A DNA stretch of 64,000 nucleotides, from contig NZ_JMIP02000014.1 of NCBI RefSeq assembly GCF_000691505.1, positions 299,943 through 363,942 of the forward strand, in the 5' to 3' direction. The notes below the pieces were generated by a model. The model had not been told where the DNA came from. It saw nothing but the letters and a program-made list of their open reading frames with translations, and searched no databases. The position numbers and the translations under genes are program-made. This stretch comes from Halostagnicola sp. A56 (lineage in GTDB: Archaea; Halobacteriota; Halobacteria; Halobacteriales; Natrialbaceae). Positions 15,086 through 23,121 of this stretch are shown in pieces (position 1 is the stretch's first letter; each line of letters starts with the position of its first letter).

Positions 15086-16717
15086 TCACCGTGACAGCCG
15101 AGCGGCGAGCGTGGCGACTAGCAGTGCGACGACGGCGACGGCGGGGCCGAACCCGGATATCGGCTCGCCGTCGTTCACGCCGGAGCCGTTCGGCCCTGCC
15201 TCGTCGTCGGCTCCCGAATCTGGCGCGCTGGCGTTCAACTCGAGCGTATCTTCGCCTTCGGGTGCGCTTCCGGCGTCGATTTCCGAGACCGCCTCGGCGG
15301 ACGGTCCGCGGACGATGGTCACGCGCTCGCCGTCCTGTTCGAGGTAGTACGCGCCGGGATAGCCGTCTTCGTCCTCGATCGCGAAGGTGTTCCGGTGACC
15401 GTCGACGTCTTCCGCGCCGTGTGAGGAGAGCAACTCGAGGTAGCCGTCGCGGAACTGCTCGGCCTCGGTTGCAGACTCCCACTCGGTCTCCCAGACGTAG
15501 CCGCTTTCCTCGATCGACTCGTTCTCGCCGACGTAGGTGACGAGTTCGTCGCCAGCCCAGCCGTCGGTCACCTCGTGGTCGTAGTCGATGTTCTCGATCG
15601 TTCCGTAGGGGCCGTCGGGGAGCAACTCGTCGGGCTCGATGACCGACTCCTCGCCGGCGAGGCCGTCGGCGGCGAACATCGACACCATCGTCGCCTCGCC
15701 GAGCGAGTCGTTCGCGACGGTGCCGTCGACCTCATGTTGGGTCCAGTTCTCGCTCGAGCGGTCCTCGACGTCGACGTCTCGCGGTTCGCGGTCTTCGCCG
15801 GGACGGATCACCTCCGAGGTGCTCGCCGGCGGATCGTCGTAGGCGCCGTCGAGGGCGCCCCAGTCGCGCGAGTCGCCGTCGCCGAGCACCGCGTCGACAT
15901 AGTCGGGGCCGTCGTCGTAGGGCTGGAAGATCGTGAGGTAGAGCCCCCAGTTTGGTTCGGGCTGGTCCCCCTGTGAGTTCGCCGAGGGGGCGGTACAGGC
16001 CCAGTCCTCGTTACAGCGCGTTTCGTACCGGTTTTCCACCCAGACGGCGTCGCCCTCGATGAGGCCGTTCTTTGCGTTGGCCTGGTCCTGCGTCTCGCGC
16101 TCGTAACTCGTCAGGTCGTAGTGCTGGTCCTGCAACGCGTGGACGAGTTCGTGCCCGAGCGTGAGTTCGTCTAAAGCCGGATCGTCCGGGTTTTCTGAAA
16201 CGATGACGATTTCGTCGGTTTCCGGGTCGTAGTAGCCCGCGACCGAGCCGTCGTACAGCGATTGCTGTTCGTCGATCGCGCTCGTCTCGCGATCGGCCAT
16301 AAACAGCGCCTCGAGTCGGAGGTTCGACTGGAGACGCTGGTCGGCGGTCGGATCTTCGATCGACGTGTCGTTTCGGGTCCGGTACTCCTCCCGAGAGATC
16401 ACGTCGACCGAGACGTCCTCCTCGAACGTGAGGCCGCGAATCGTCTCGACGCGAGCCATCGACCGGCTGACGACGGCCTCGAGTTCGTCCTCGGAGACGG
16501 TCGCGTCGTCGCTGCCGTCGACCGAAAGCTCGTCGTCGTACCAGTAGCCGTCGACGTAGCCCACGGTGCCTTCGGTCGATGGGTCGTCGGGCCGATCCTG
16601 GGTCGGATCGTCTACGATCGACAGGAGCGGGAGTCCCGGACCGGCGACGAGCACCGCCAGTACGAGTACCGAGGCGAGAACTGCGAGAGCAACGCCGCGC
16701 GATCGCGTCCGGTTCAT
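15086..16717 (-). CDS. Secreted surface protein with HEXXH zincin motif (Hvo_1808 family)
   Basis: The 543-residue protein starts with a signal-peptide-like hydrophobic segment (about residues 8-30). Near residue 200 it has LTLGHELVHALQDQHYDL, which contains HELVH, the zinc metalloprotease HEXXH pattern. The C-terminus is a Thr/Ser-poor acidic linker, then SGFGPAVAVVALLVATLAAR with terminal basic residues. This resembles a PGF-CTERM sorting signal read by archaeosortase, but with SGF in place of PGF. I infer a cell-surface, lipid- or membrane-anchored protein, possibly a protease. Proteolytic activity is not established for this family as far as I know. Confidence 0.75.
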   Translation of the reverse strand: MNRTRSRGVALAVLASVLVLAVLVAGPGLPLLSIVDDPTQDRPDDPSTEGTVGYVDGYWYDDELSVDGSDDATVSEDELEAVVSRSMARVETIRGLTFEEDVSVDVISREEYRTRNDTSIEDPTADQRLQSNLRLEALFMADRETSAIDEQQSLYDGSVAGYYDPETDEIVIVSENPDDPALDELTLGHELVHALQDQHYDLTSYERETQDQANAKNGLIEGDAVWVENRYETRCNEDWACTAPSANSQGDQPEPNWGLYLTIFQPYDDGPDYVDAVLGDGDSRDWGALDGAYDDPPASTSEVIRPGEDREPRDVDVEDRSSENWTQHEVDGTVANDSLGEATMVSMFAADGLAGEESVIEPDELLPDGPYGTIENIDYDHEVTDGWAGDELVTYVGENESIEESGYVWETEWESATEAEQFRDGYLELLSSHGAEDVDGHRNTFAIEDEDGYPGAYYLEQDGERVTIVRGPSAEAVSEIDAGSAPEGEDTLELNASAPDSGADDEAGPNGSGVNDGEPISGFGPAVAVVALLVATLAARLSR

Positions 16718-16882
16718 TCCAGCGAGATACACGTTCGTTGGCAAGCGGCTGTAAAAAGGACGACGGTCAGTCTTGGGGATGGGGAGATGCCAGACTGTGA
16801 ACGCTCGAGAGAACGCAGCGCTTAGCCGAACCCGGCACGGGATACCACGAACGCTTTGAGGATCGTTCGCGTAGACTCGCGT

Positions 16883-17458
16883 ATGCACCTCGAGCCAGAC
16901 AGCACCGCGGTCATCGTCGTCGACATGCAAAACGGCTTCTGTCATCCCAACGGATCGCTGTACTCACCGGGGAGCGAAACGGTCATCGAACCGATTACCG
17001 AACTGGTATCGCGCGCTCGAAACGCGGGGACCCAGATCGTCTACACGCGCGACGTTCACCCGCCCGAGCAGTTCGCGGACGCCCACTACTACGACGAGTT
17101 CGAGCAGTGGGGTGAACACGTCGTCGAGGGAACGTGGGACGCCGAACTCGTCGACGAACTCCCGGTCGAAGCGGGAGATCACGTCGTCGAAAAGCACACC
17201 TACGACGCGTTCTACCAGACCGAACTCGAAGGCTGGTTAAACGCGCGCGGAATCAGGGATCTGGTTCTCTGTGGAACGCTCGCGAACGTCTGCGTCCTGC
17301 ATACCGGGGGCAGCGCGGGACTTCGGGACTTCCGGCCGATCATGGTCGAAGACTGCATCGGCGCGATCGAAGCGGATCACCGGGAGTACGCCCTCGAGCA
17401 CGCCGACTGGCTCTTCGGCGAACTCGCCGAGCGCGAGGACCTCGAGTTCGGCGGATAA
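16883..17458 (+). CDS. Cysteine hydrolase of the isochorismatase family, probable nicotinamidase
   Basis: The 191-residue enzyme has the catalytic triad layout of this family. The Asp is in VVDMQNGFCHPNGSL near residue 14, a Lys is in VVEKHTYDAF near residue 103, and the nucleophile Cys is in CGTLANVCVLHT near residue 133. Nicotinamidases convert nicotinamide to nicotinate. That role is favoured by the FCHPNGSL segment and by the nearby nicotinate phosphoribosyltransferase gene, which would use the product. Other amidohydrolase substrates are possible. The start at 16883 is the ATG nearest the conserved region. Confidence 0.78.
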   Translation: MHLEPDSTAVIVVDMQNGFCHPNGSLYSPGSETVIEPITELVSRARNAGTQIVYTRDVHPPEQFADAHYYDEFEQWGEHVVEGTWDAELVDELPVEAGDHVVEKHTYDAFYQTELEGWLNARGIRDLVLCGTLANVCVLHTGGSAGLRDFRPIMVEDCIGAIEADHREYALEHADWLFGELAEREDLEFGG

Positions 17459-17481
17459 GCTGCCGGCTCGGTTTTGGCCGT

Positions 17482-18399
17482 TCAATTTCCGTTGGCGTAC
17501 CATCGATCTGGCTGGTCCTTCCACTCGCCGATTCCCGAGGGATCGAGGTGGACGTGCGCGTCGCCGACATCCTCCAGGTCCCGGAGGTCGTCGACGAGCG
17601 ACGACTCGATGTCGTGGGCCTCTCGAAACGGCATGTTGCCGTCGACCTCGACGTGGACCTCGACCTCGAGGACGGTGCCGTCGTAGTAGACGGTCAGATC
17701 GTGGACGCCCTCGACGTCGGGATGTGCGCGCAAGGTGTCCGCGATCTGCGTGCGCTGTGTCGGCGTCGCCGCCGCGCCGACGAGGTAGTCGAGGTTTTCG
17801 CGGCCGATGCTGACGCCCTGAGAAATGACGAGGACGCTGACGAGGGCGCCAGCGAGCGGATCGAGTATCGGGGCGCCGAAGAAGACCCCGATGACGCCCA
17901 CGAGGGCCGCGATCGAGGTGTAGATGTCGTTGAGACAGTCCACCGCCAGCGCCGCCAGCGCCGTCGAACCGATGTCGGCGTTGACGTACTCCGTGTACCG
18001 GTAGACGAGGTACATGTCGGCGATCGCGAACGCGAGCGCGCCGAACAACAGCAGTCGCGCCGCCGGCGGATCGGGCTCGAGAAGTCCCTGAACGGATTCG
18101 GAGAGCAACAACAACCCGAGAAGCGCGATCACCGCGCCGACGAAAATCGCCGTCAGCGGCTCGATCCGCTCGTGACCGTGCGGGTGGCTATCGTCGGGGC
18201 CGTCGAACGCGGTGCGCCCCCAGACGAGGACGACGACGCTCGCGACCAAATCCGCGACCGAGTGGGCGGCGTCGGCGATCAACGCGACGCTCCCGAAGGC
18301 CAGTCCCGCAGCGCCCTCGACGACGATTTTCACAGCGTTGCCGAGAACGTTCGCCCACGAAGCGCGCGCGAATCTGCGTCGATTCGAGTCGCCGTCCAT
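17482..18399 (-). CDS. Cation diffusion facilitator (CDF) family metal transporter
   Basis: The 305-residue protein has about six membrane segments followed by a cytoplasmic ferredoxin-like domain (about residues 210-290, VEGVHDLTVYYDGTVLEVEVHVEVDG in two parts). Metal-site residues are visible in ALIADAAHSVADLVAS (helix 2) and in AVDCLNDIYTSIAAL (helix 5). A histidine-containing loop, DDSHPHGHERIEPL, lies between helices 2 and 3. CDF proteins export divalent metals such as zinc or manganese by proton exchange. Specificity cannot be assigned with confidence. The gene converges with the nicotinamidase gene and is monocistronic. Confidence 0.88.
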   Translation of the reverse strand: MDGDSNRRRFARASWANVLGNAVKIVVEGAAGLAFGSVALIADAAHSVADLVASVVVLVWGRTAFDGPDDSHPHGHERIEPLTAIFVGAVIALLGLLLLSESVQGLLEPDPPAARLLLFGALAFAIADMYLVYRYTEYVNADIGSTALAALAVDCLNDIYTSIAALVGVIGVFFGAPILDPLAGALVSVLVISQGVSIGRENLDYLVGAAATPTQRTQIADTLRAHPDVEGVHDLTVYYDGTVLEVEVHVEVDGNMPFREAHDIESSLVDDLRDLEDVGDAHVHLDPSGIGEWKDQPDRWYANGN

Positions 18400-18635
18400 G
18401 GGAGAATTAGAGCCAGTCTAAACTTGGGTCTTTCCGTTCGGATCGCGAGCGTCGCAGCGTCGAGACCCGTTCGCGAACGCTGGGTGTCACGATAGCAGAC
18501 CCGACCGACGGGCTGTCGGGTTCGGCTGGTTTCGTTCGTCCGCTCACCAGACGGATCACCACCGAAAACCGGACGATCATACACTTTTTCTCCGCGAGGG
18601 CAGCCTATTAAGCGGTACCCACCATAGACGAACCC

Positions 18636-19001
18636 ATGATCGACCTTCGCTTTTCGGAGGCGGAACTGGCGCGACGGCGCGAGCACATCCAGGCGTTCAT
18701 CCGCGACGCCGTCGACGCCGCCGGAGCAGACGGCGCGGTTCTCGGGCGCGTGCCGGACGATCTGGTCGAAAAAACGCCCACGGCGGGGCTCTGGGCGGAC
18801 CAGACCGACGAGTCGGAACTCGGAATCGACTACGATACGCTCGATTCGATCCTGGTAAGCCACATCGACGGCCCGCTCTCGGCGAGGGCGACGAGCCGGT
18901 TGCTCGAGGTCGACGAAGAGACGGTCGACCGGGTCCGATCGATGTACGAAGCCAGCGAACACAAGCGGAACGCGCCGCCGGCACCGGAACCGCTCGAGTA
19001 A
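18636..19001 (+). pseudogene. NAD synthetase (NadE) with an internal in-frame deletion
   Basis: The 121-residue product begins like haloarchaeal NadE (MIDLRFSEAELARRREHIQ, up to GADGAVLG) and then jumps straight to the C-terminal part: PDDLVEKTPTAGLWADQTDE, YDTLDSIL, VRSMYEASEHKRNAPPAPEP. About 145-150 residues are missing, including the ATP pyrophosphatase P-loop that should follow GAVLG (normally LSGGxDS) and the NaAD-binding core. Family members are about 265-270 residues. The frame stays open and a TATA-like CTATTAAG lies near 18605-18612, so it may still be expressed. It cannot make NAD by the known mechanism. A functional copy should exist elsewhere, unless this is an assembly error. 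Confidence 0.8.
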
Positions 19002-19028
19002 ACTACAACCCGCGGAGGAACGGCTGGC

Positions 19029-19730
19029 TTACTCCTCGAGCAGCGCTCGGATGTCCGCCGCGTGAGTCTCGAGCAAGTCGCCGAACGCCTCGGCTTCTGC
19101 CCGCTCTTGTACCGCCTGCCCGCGGTCGTCCCGGATCCGCCGCTTGAGGACGGCGAGCGCGTCGGGGGCGTTGGCGGCCAGTTCCTCGGCGACGGTCCAC
19201 GGCTCCGCTTCGATTCGAGAGAGGAGTCCGATTCGGAGCGCTTGCTCGGCGTCGAGGACGCGCCCCGAAAGTGCGACCTCGAGGGCGTCGCCCTCACCGA
19301 GAACCCGTGGGAGTCGAACGGTCCCGCCCCAGGCACCGAACAGGCCGAACGTCACGCCGGGTTCCCCGAACGTCGCCGCCGGCGTCCCGACGCGGAGGTC
19401 ACAGGCGAGTGCCAGCTCGAGGCCGCCGCCCCGGACGGGGCCGTCGATCCCCGCGACGACGACGCTTTCGGCGTCCTCGAGGGTTCGGGCGACGCGCTGG
19501 CCCCGGCGGGCGAACGCCACCGCCCGCTCGCGGTCGAGGTCGGCGACGGCTGAGAGATCGGCGCCCGCACAGAACGCAGGACCCGCCCCCTCGAGGTAGA
19601 TAACCGGTTCGTCGGCGCGTTCGACCGCCGATTCGAGATCCTCGAGTGCGTCGATCGTCAACGCGTTGCGCGCGTCCGGCCTATCGAAGGTCACTCGCCG
19701 GATCTGCCCGTCGGATTCGGAGCGAATCAT
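19029..19730 (-). CDS. Enoyl-CoA hydratase/isomerase family protein
   Basis: The 233-residue crotonase-fold protein contains RPDARNALTIDALEDL, the oxyanion-hole segment GPAFCAGADLSAVADLD near residue 50, and GPVRGGGLELALACDLRV with FGEPGVTFGLFG near residues 100-125. The usual glutamate of hydratases is present at FGEPG. The C-terminal helical part is short but regular. It would act on an acyl-CoA intermediate. Haloarchaea have many paralogues and the exact reaction is not readable. I chose the ATG at 19730. The longer frame upstream is antisense to the next gene. Confidence 0.82.
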   Translation of the reverse strand: MIRSESDGQIRRVTFDRPDARNALTIDALEDLESAVERADEPVIYLEGAGPAFCAGADLSAVADLDRERAVAFARRGQRVARTLEDAESVVVAGIDGPVRGGGLELALACDLRVGTPAATFGEPGVTFGLFGAWGGTVRLPRVLGEGDALEVALSGRVLDAEQALRIGLLSRIEAEPWTVAEELAANAPDALAVLKRRIRDDRGQAVQERAEAEAFGDLLETHAADIRALLEE

Positions 19731-19790
19731 GACTCGAGTCGGCCGTCCGTTTCCAAAGGTCTTTGGCTGCCCCGTCGTAACCCTCTCCCA

Positions 19791-20456
19791 ATGGATAGGG
19801 CCGACAACTGTCGGCGTGCCGCCCGCGATGCAGTTTCGGACGTCGAGCCACCCCGGTTGTACGATTTCGTCGAAGAGACGCTCGAAGACGCGTCGATGCT
19901 CCCCGGCGTTTTCACGCTCGAGAGCGCCCGCGAACTCGAGCCGGAGCACGACCTCGAAGGGCTCGACCGCCACGCCGCCGGCGTCCAGTTGATATACGAA
20001 GGGCTTCGACTGACGCGAACGCTCGCCCACGAGGATCCGTGGGCCGAACGCGACGGCGCGGAGGGCGAGGCCGGCGACCTCGAGATACTCGCCGCCGACA
20101 TCCTCGTCGCCCGCGGGTTCTACCTGCTCGCGCGCACCGAGGCCGCCGGCAAAGCCGTCAGAACCGTCCAGGAGTTCGGCCGAAACGAGACCAGAGCAGC
20201 CGCGGACGGCGACGCCGACATCGACGGATCGCTCGAGCGAGACGTCCTCGAACTCGCGGCGCTGGCCGGCGCGTCCGCCGTCGGAACGACGCCCACGCCG
20301 GCGCTGCTCGAGACTGCAACAGAACTCGCCGACGCCGCGGGGTCGACGTTCCCACCCACCGCGGACGTCGTTCCAACGCGCGACCTCGAACCCGCCGATG
20401 CGACCCCCGAGGACGGCCACAGCGTCGATCGGGCGACCTCGGCGACGGATTCGTAG
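19791..20456 (+). CDS. Conserved haloarchaeal alpha-helical protein (DUF7114-like), unknown function
   Basis: The 221-residue protein is predicted to be mostly helical. Recognisable segments are VEETLEDASMLPGVFTLESA, AAGVQLIYEGLRLTRTLAHE and DILVARGFYLLARTEAAGKA. The last two resemble helices of prenyl-diphosphate synthase subunits, but no DDxxD motif is present, so I would not assign catalysis. The C-terminus from about residue 185 is acidic and low in complexity. It is divergent from the enoyl-CoA hydratase gene, with about 60 bases between starts. The DUF number is from memory. Confidence 0.6.
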   Translation: MDRADNCRRAARDAVSDVEPPRLYDFVEETLEDASMLPGVFTLESARELEPEHDLEGLDRHAAGVQLIYEGLRLTRTLAHEDPWAERDGAEGEAGDLEILAADILVARGFYLLARTEAAGKAVRTVQEFGRNETRAAADGDADIDGSLERDVLELAALAGASAVGTTPTPALLETATELADAAGSTFPPTADVVPTRDLEPADATPEDGHSVDRATSATDS

Positions 20457-20555
20457 TGATCGACTGAGCGCGTGTGGCGACTCGAGTGAATCGTACCCAC
20501 TCCCTGCGGCGAATCGAAACGCATAAAGACGGCTCGCATCAACCAGTATATGCGT

Positions 20556-20627
20556 GCCTGGGTAGCTTAGCGGTAAAGCGCGTCCTTGGTAAGGACGAGA
20601 GCCCGGATTCAAATTCCGGCCTAGGCT
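20556..20627 (+). tRNA. tRNA-Thr (anticodon GGT)
   Basis: The 72-base gene folds well. The acceptor is GCCTGGG with CCTAGGC, the D stem GCTT with AAGC, and the anticodon stem CGTCC with GGACG around loop TTGGTAA, giving anticodon GGT (codon ACC). The T stem is CCGGA with TCCGG around TTCAAAT. The discriminator is T. No intron and no encoded CCA are present. A TATA-like AGTATATG lies immediately upstream, near 20545-20552. Confidence 0.95.
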
Positions 20628-20763
20628 CTTTCTGACGATTATTTTGTCAGTAGCGGTCGATTTGCGCAGTTTGTGATGTACTCAGGAGAACGTACCACCG
20701 ACAGTACTCCTCTTTTCCTTGGAAAAATGGGGTGCGTTCGACATCGACGTTACCGAGCGCCGC

Positions 20764-21387
20764 TCACGCCGCCGAACGGACCTCGACGCGCGGCCTGTTC
20801 GGATGCGCGAGGGTCATGAGGTTGTAGACGGGCGAGCGCATCGGGAACTCGCGGACCATCGACGCCTCTTCGGGGGTCATGTCGCCGGTCACGTCCACGT
20901 CGATCTCGAGTTCGCCGTACATATCGTCCGCCTTGTCGAGGTCGTAGATTCCGAACAGCATCCGCAGGTCGACCGGCGCGCGGACGGTCGTCGTCACCGA
21001 CTCGACATCGACGTCCTCACGGATCGCATTGTAGACTATCGTGCCGTTGATACAGGCGGTGAGTCCCGCCAGCGCTCCCTCGATGGCCTCGTATCGATCC
21101 GTCGGTTCGACGTAGCCCATCGCCTCCTCGAGTTCCGGCGGGAGGCCGAACTCGAGGGTGTGTTCGCGGTCCGCACCCATTTCATCGCCGCCGAGCGCCC
21201 AGTCTCCGATCGTCGCGGTCGTCCGGTTGGCGACCGCTTCGCCGTCGCCGGTCGCGCTGAACTCGAGCATACCGTCCTCCGGGTTCGCTTCGAGCCAGTC
21301 GATGAACTCGAGGTGTTCCCCCGCGTCGACCTCGTGTTCGATATCGCCCTTTCGCGACGCTTCGCGTCGCATTTCGTCTGGTGTCAT
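20764..21387 (-). CDS. OsmC family protein lacking the second cysteine
   Basis: The 207-residue protein has an OsmC/Ohr-like core. The motif GALAGLTACINGTIVYNA holds the first conserved cysteine on the central helix, followed by a strand region (DVESVTTTVRAPVDLR) and a second helix with MTPEEASMVREF. Classical OsmC proteins have a second cysteine in a CPVSR-like motif. Here that place reads MRSPVYNLMT, with serine. It contains only one cysteine in total. OsmC proteins reduce organic hydroperoxides by a dithiol mechanism, so this one probably has a different role. Confidence 0.8.
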   Translation of the reverse strand: MTPDEMRREASRKGDIEHEVDAGEHLEFIDWLEANPEDGMLEFSATGDGEAVANRTTATIGDWALGGDEMGADREHTLEFGLPPELEEAMGYVEPTDRYEAIEGALAGLTACINGTIVYNAIREDVDVESVTTTVRAPVDLRMLFGIYDLDKADDMYGELEIDVDVTGDMTPEEASMVREFPMRSPVYNLMTLAHPNRPRVEVRSAA

Positions 21388-21594
21388 GGTCGGTCCCTCG
21401 ACTGAGGGTAGACCATCGACGGTATTAAGATAGTATTCGGAATATCGCGCACTATCAGAGAATCAAGACAGGAAGGTAGGAATATCTGGATGGGCATACA
21501 CGAACGTCTCGAATAGGTGCAAGTATCGACTTTCCGTTGGAGGGCGTCGGTTTATCGGCGTTTCGGCGTGCTCGTTCCGGTGGAGGTTCGCTCG

Positions 21595-21885
21595 TCACGA
21601 CGTTTCAGAACCGGTCTGGGCCGCTTCTTCGTCTTCGATCTCCTCGAGGCGGTCGTGTAGCTCTTCGACTGCTTCCTCGTCGACGGTTCCCCAGTAGGCG
21701 ACGACGGCGAGAGTGAGCACGAAGACGACCGCCCATCCGATGGTCGCGTGCTCCTGGGGAACGTACAGATTGAAGATCCCGTCGATGACGCCCTCTAACG
21801 AGAAGACGACGACGACGGGGCCGACTACCTCGCGCGGCAGAAAGTGGTCGATGTACGCTTTGAGAACCGCTGGGTCCACGTCCAT
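21595..21885 (-). CDS. Small membrane protein with C-terminal acidic helix, unknown function
   Basis: The 96-residue product has one or two hydrophobic segments (about residues 20-38 and 50-66, the second GWAVVFVLTLAVVAYWGTV). A charged helix follows (EEAVEELHDRLEEIEDEEAA) that could form a coiled coil. A TATA-like ATTAATTA lies near 21906-21913, about 25 bases before the ATG, supporting a real leaderless gene. I recognise no family. It is divergent from the membrane protein gene at 22087. Confidence 0.6.
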   Translation of the reverse strand: MDVDPAVLKAYIDHFLPREVVGPVVVVFSLEGVIDGIFNLYVPQEHATIGWAVVFVLTLAVVAYWGTVDEEAVEELHDRLEEIEDEEAAQTGSETS

Positions 21886-22086
21886 AGTGGTAGTATCGCA
21901 GTGGAGTAATTAATCGCTCCCCTCTCCAGCGAGGCGATCGATCGGGATCGAGAGACACGGGAGCGTCGAACGAACTCAGTCACCGAACCACGGCGAAGCC
22001 ACAGCGCATGAGGGGACATCACGTGGGAGTGAGAGACTACCAGTTCGGCCACCAAGCATATATACTCCTGATAGAATCCACCGGGC

Positions 22087-22647
22087 ATGGCAACGCGCAC
22101 GAACGGATCACTCGAGAACGTCCCGGTGGTACAGGGCGGAATCTACGGCGCGGTCGCGTTCGTCGTTAGCTATCTCGTGTCGATGGTGCTCCTCCAGGGA
22201 GACCTCGAGTTCGACTCGGCGGGTATCGCCGAACTCACCTCGGAGAACGCGTTCGAGGCCGCTGGCATGCTGTGGTTCAACAGCCACTTCGTGGACCTCG
22301 AGGTGAACGTCATCGGACTGGACACCACGACGACGATGTTCGCGCAGGCTGAAACGGGGATCCCGCAAGTCCTCTATCACGTCGTTCCCGTGCTCGCACT
22401 CGTCGTCGCGGGATATCTCGTCGGACGACGCGCCCTCGGGCCAGAAGCGTCCCTCGAGGACGGCGTGAAAGCCGGCGCGAGCGTCGTCGTCGGCTACCTC
22501 CCGCTCGCAGCGACGGGTGCGTTCGTCTTCGCCGTCGACGGTTCGTTCGGCAGCGCACAGCCGGAAACGGCGACCGCGATCCTGCTCGCGGGGGCGATGT
22601 TCCCGCTCGTCTTCGGCTCGATCGGCGGAATCGCCGCCTCGCAGTGA
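22087..22647 (+). CDS. Haloarchaeal multi-pass membrane protein, unknown function
   Basis: The 186-residue product has four or five hydrophobic helices: AVAFVVSYLVSMVLL near residue 20, VLYHVVPVLALVVAGYLVG near 100, GASVVVGYLPLAATGAFVF near 128, and TAILLAGAMFPLVFGSIGG at the end. A soluble loop of about 50 residues, with FNSHFVDLEVNVIG, lies between helices 1 and 2. TATA-like CATATATA at about 22057-22064 is correctly spaced for the ATG at 22087. I recognise the pattern from other haloarchaea but cannot give a function. Confidence 0.65.
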   Translation: MATRTNGSLENVPVVQGGIYGAVAFVVSYLVSMVLLQGDLEFDSAGIAELTSENAFEAAGMLWFNSHFVDLEVNVIGLDTTTTMFAQAETGIPQVLYHVVPVLALVVAGYLVGRRALGPEASLEDGVKAGASVVVGYLPLAATGAFVFAVDGSFGSAQPETATAILLAGAMFPLVFGSIGGIAASQ

Positions 22648-22758
22648 TCGACGGGGCGCACATCAATCGTCGGAGACGACCGACGACGGCCCGCCGACCG
22701 AGTCGATACCGGCGCATTTTCCGCTGGGCTTTCGGTGATCCAGCGCCGAGTCCAGACT

Positions 22759-22995
22759 ATGTCACGACTCGTGGAACTCGAGGCGAACGGCCCGCGAAAA
22801 CTCGACGCGGACGACGTAGACGAGCAGAAAGGCGACGTCGCGATCTGTCAGTGCGGCCTCGCCGAAACGTTTCCGTTCTGCGATGGGAGCCATCGCCAGA
22901 CCAGAGACGAAGCGCCGGATCAACGGTACGTCTACGACGAGGACGGCACTCGAGCGGTCGTCGACCGGATCGTCAGTGACGAGGAATCGGACTGA
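22759..22995 (+). CDS. CDGSH iron-sulfur domain protein
   Basis: The 78-residue protein contains CQCGLAETFPFCDGSH, the three-Cys, one-His CDGSH motif that binds a 2Fe-2S cluster. There is one motif only, so it probably works as a dimer. A basic, aromatic tail (QRYVYDEDGTR) follows. Such proteins are small redox or cluster-transfer proteins. The ATG at 22759 is chosen because it gives the conserved MSRLVELEANGP start. The MFS gene follows closely and may be in the same transcript. Confidence 0.88.
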   Translation: MSRLVELEANGPRKLDADDVDEQKGDVAICQCGLAETFPFCDGSHRQTRDEAPDQRYVYDEDGTRAVVDRIVSDEESD

Positions 22996-23121
22996 GTGTC
23001 GCAGACGGGCGAATCCGCCGATTCGACAACGGCGTCGAGACGATCGTACCCGCCCGCCGACGAACGCAGGTCGATCGGACGAGATCAGAACACTTTCTCT
23101 CCGCAACGACAACACTCGAGC

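Noticed and set aside
22996..23121. Longer N-terminus of the MFS transporter from a GTG at 22996
   Set aside because: The extra 42 residues are polar and low in complexity before the first membrane helix. I kept the shorter start but cannot exclude the longer one.
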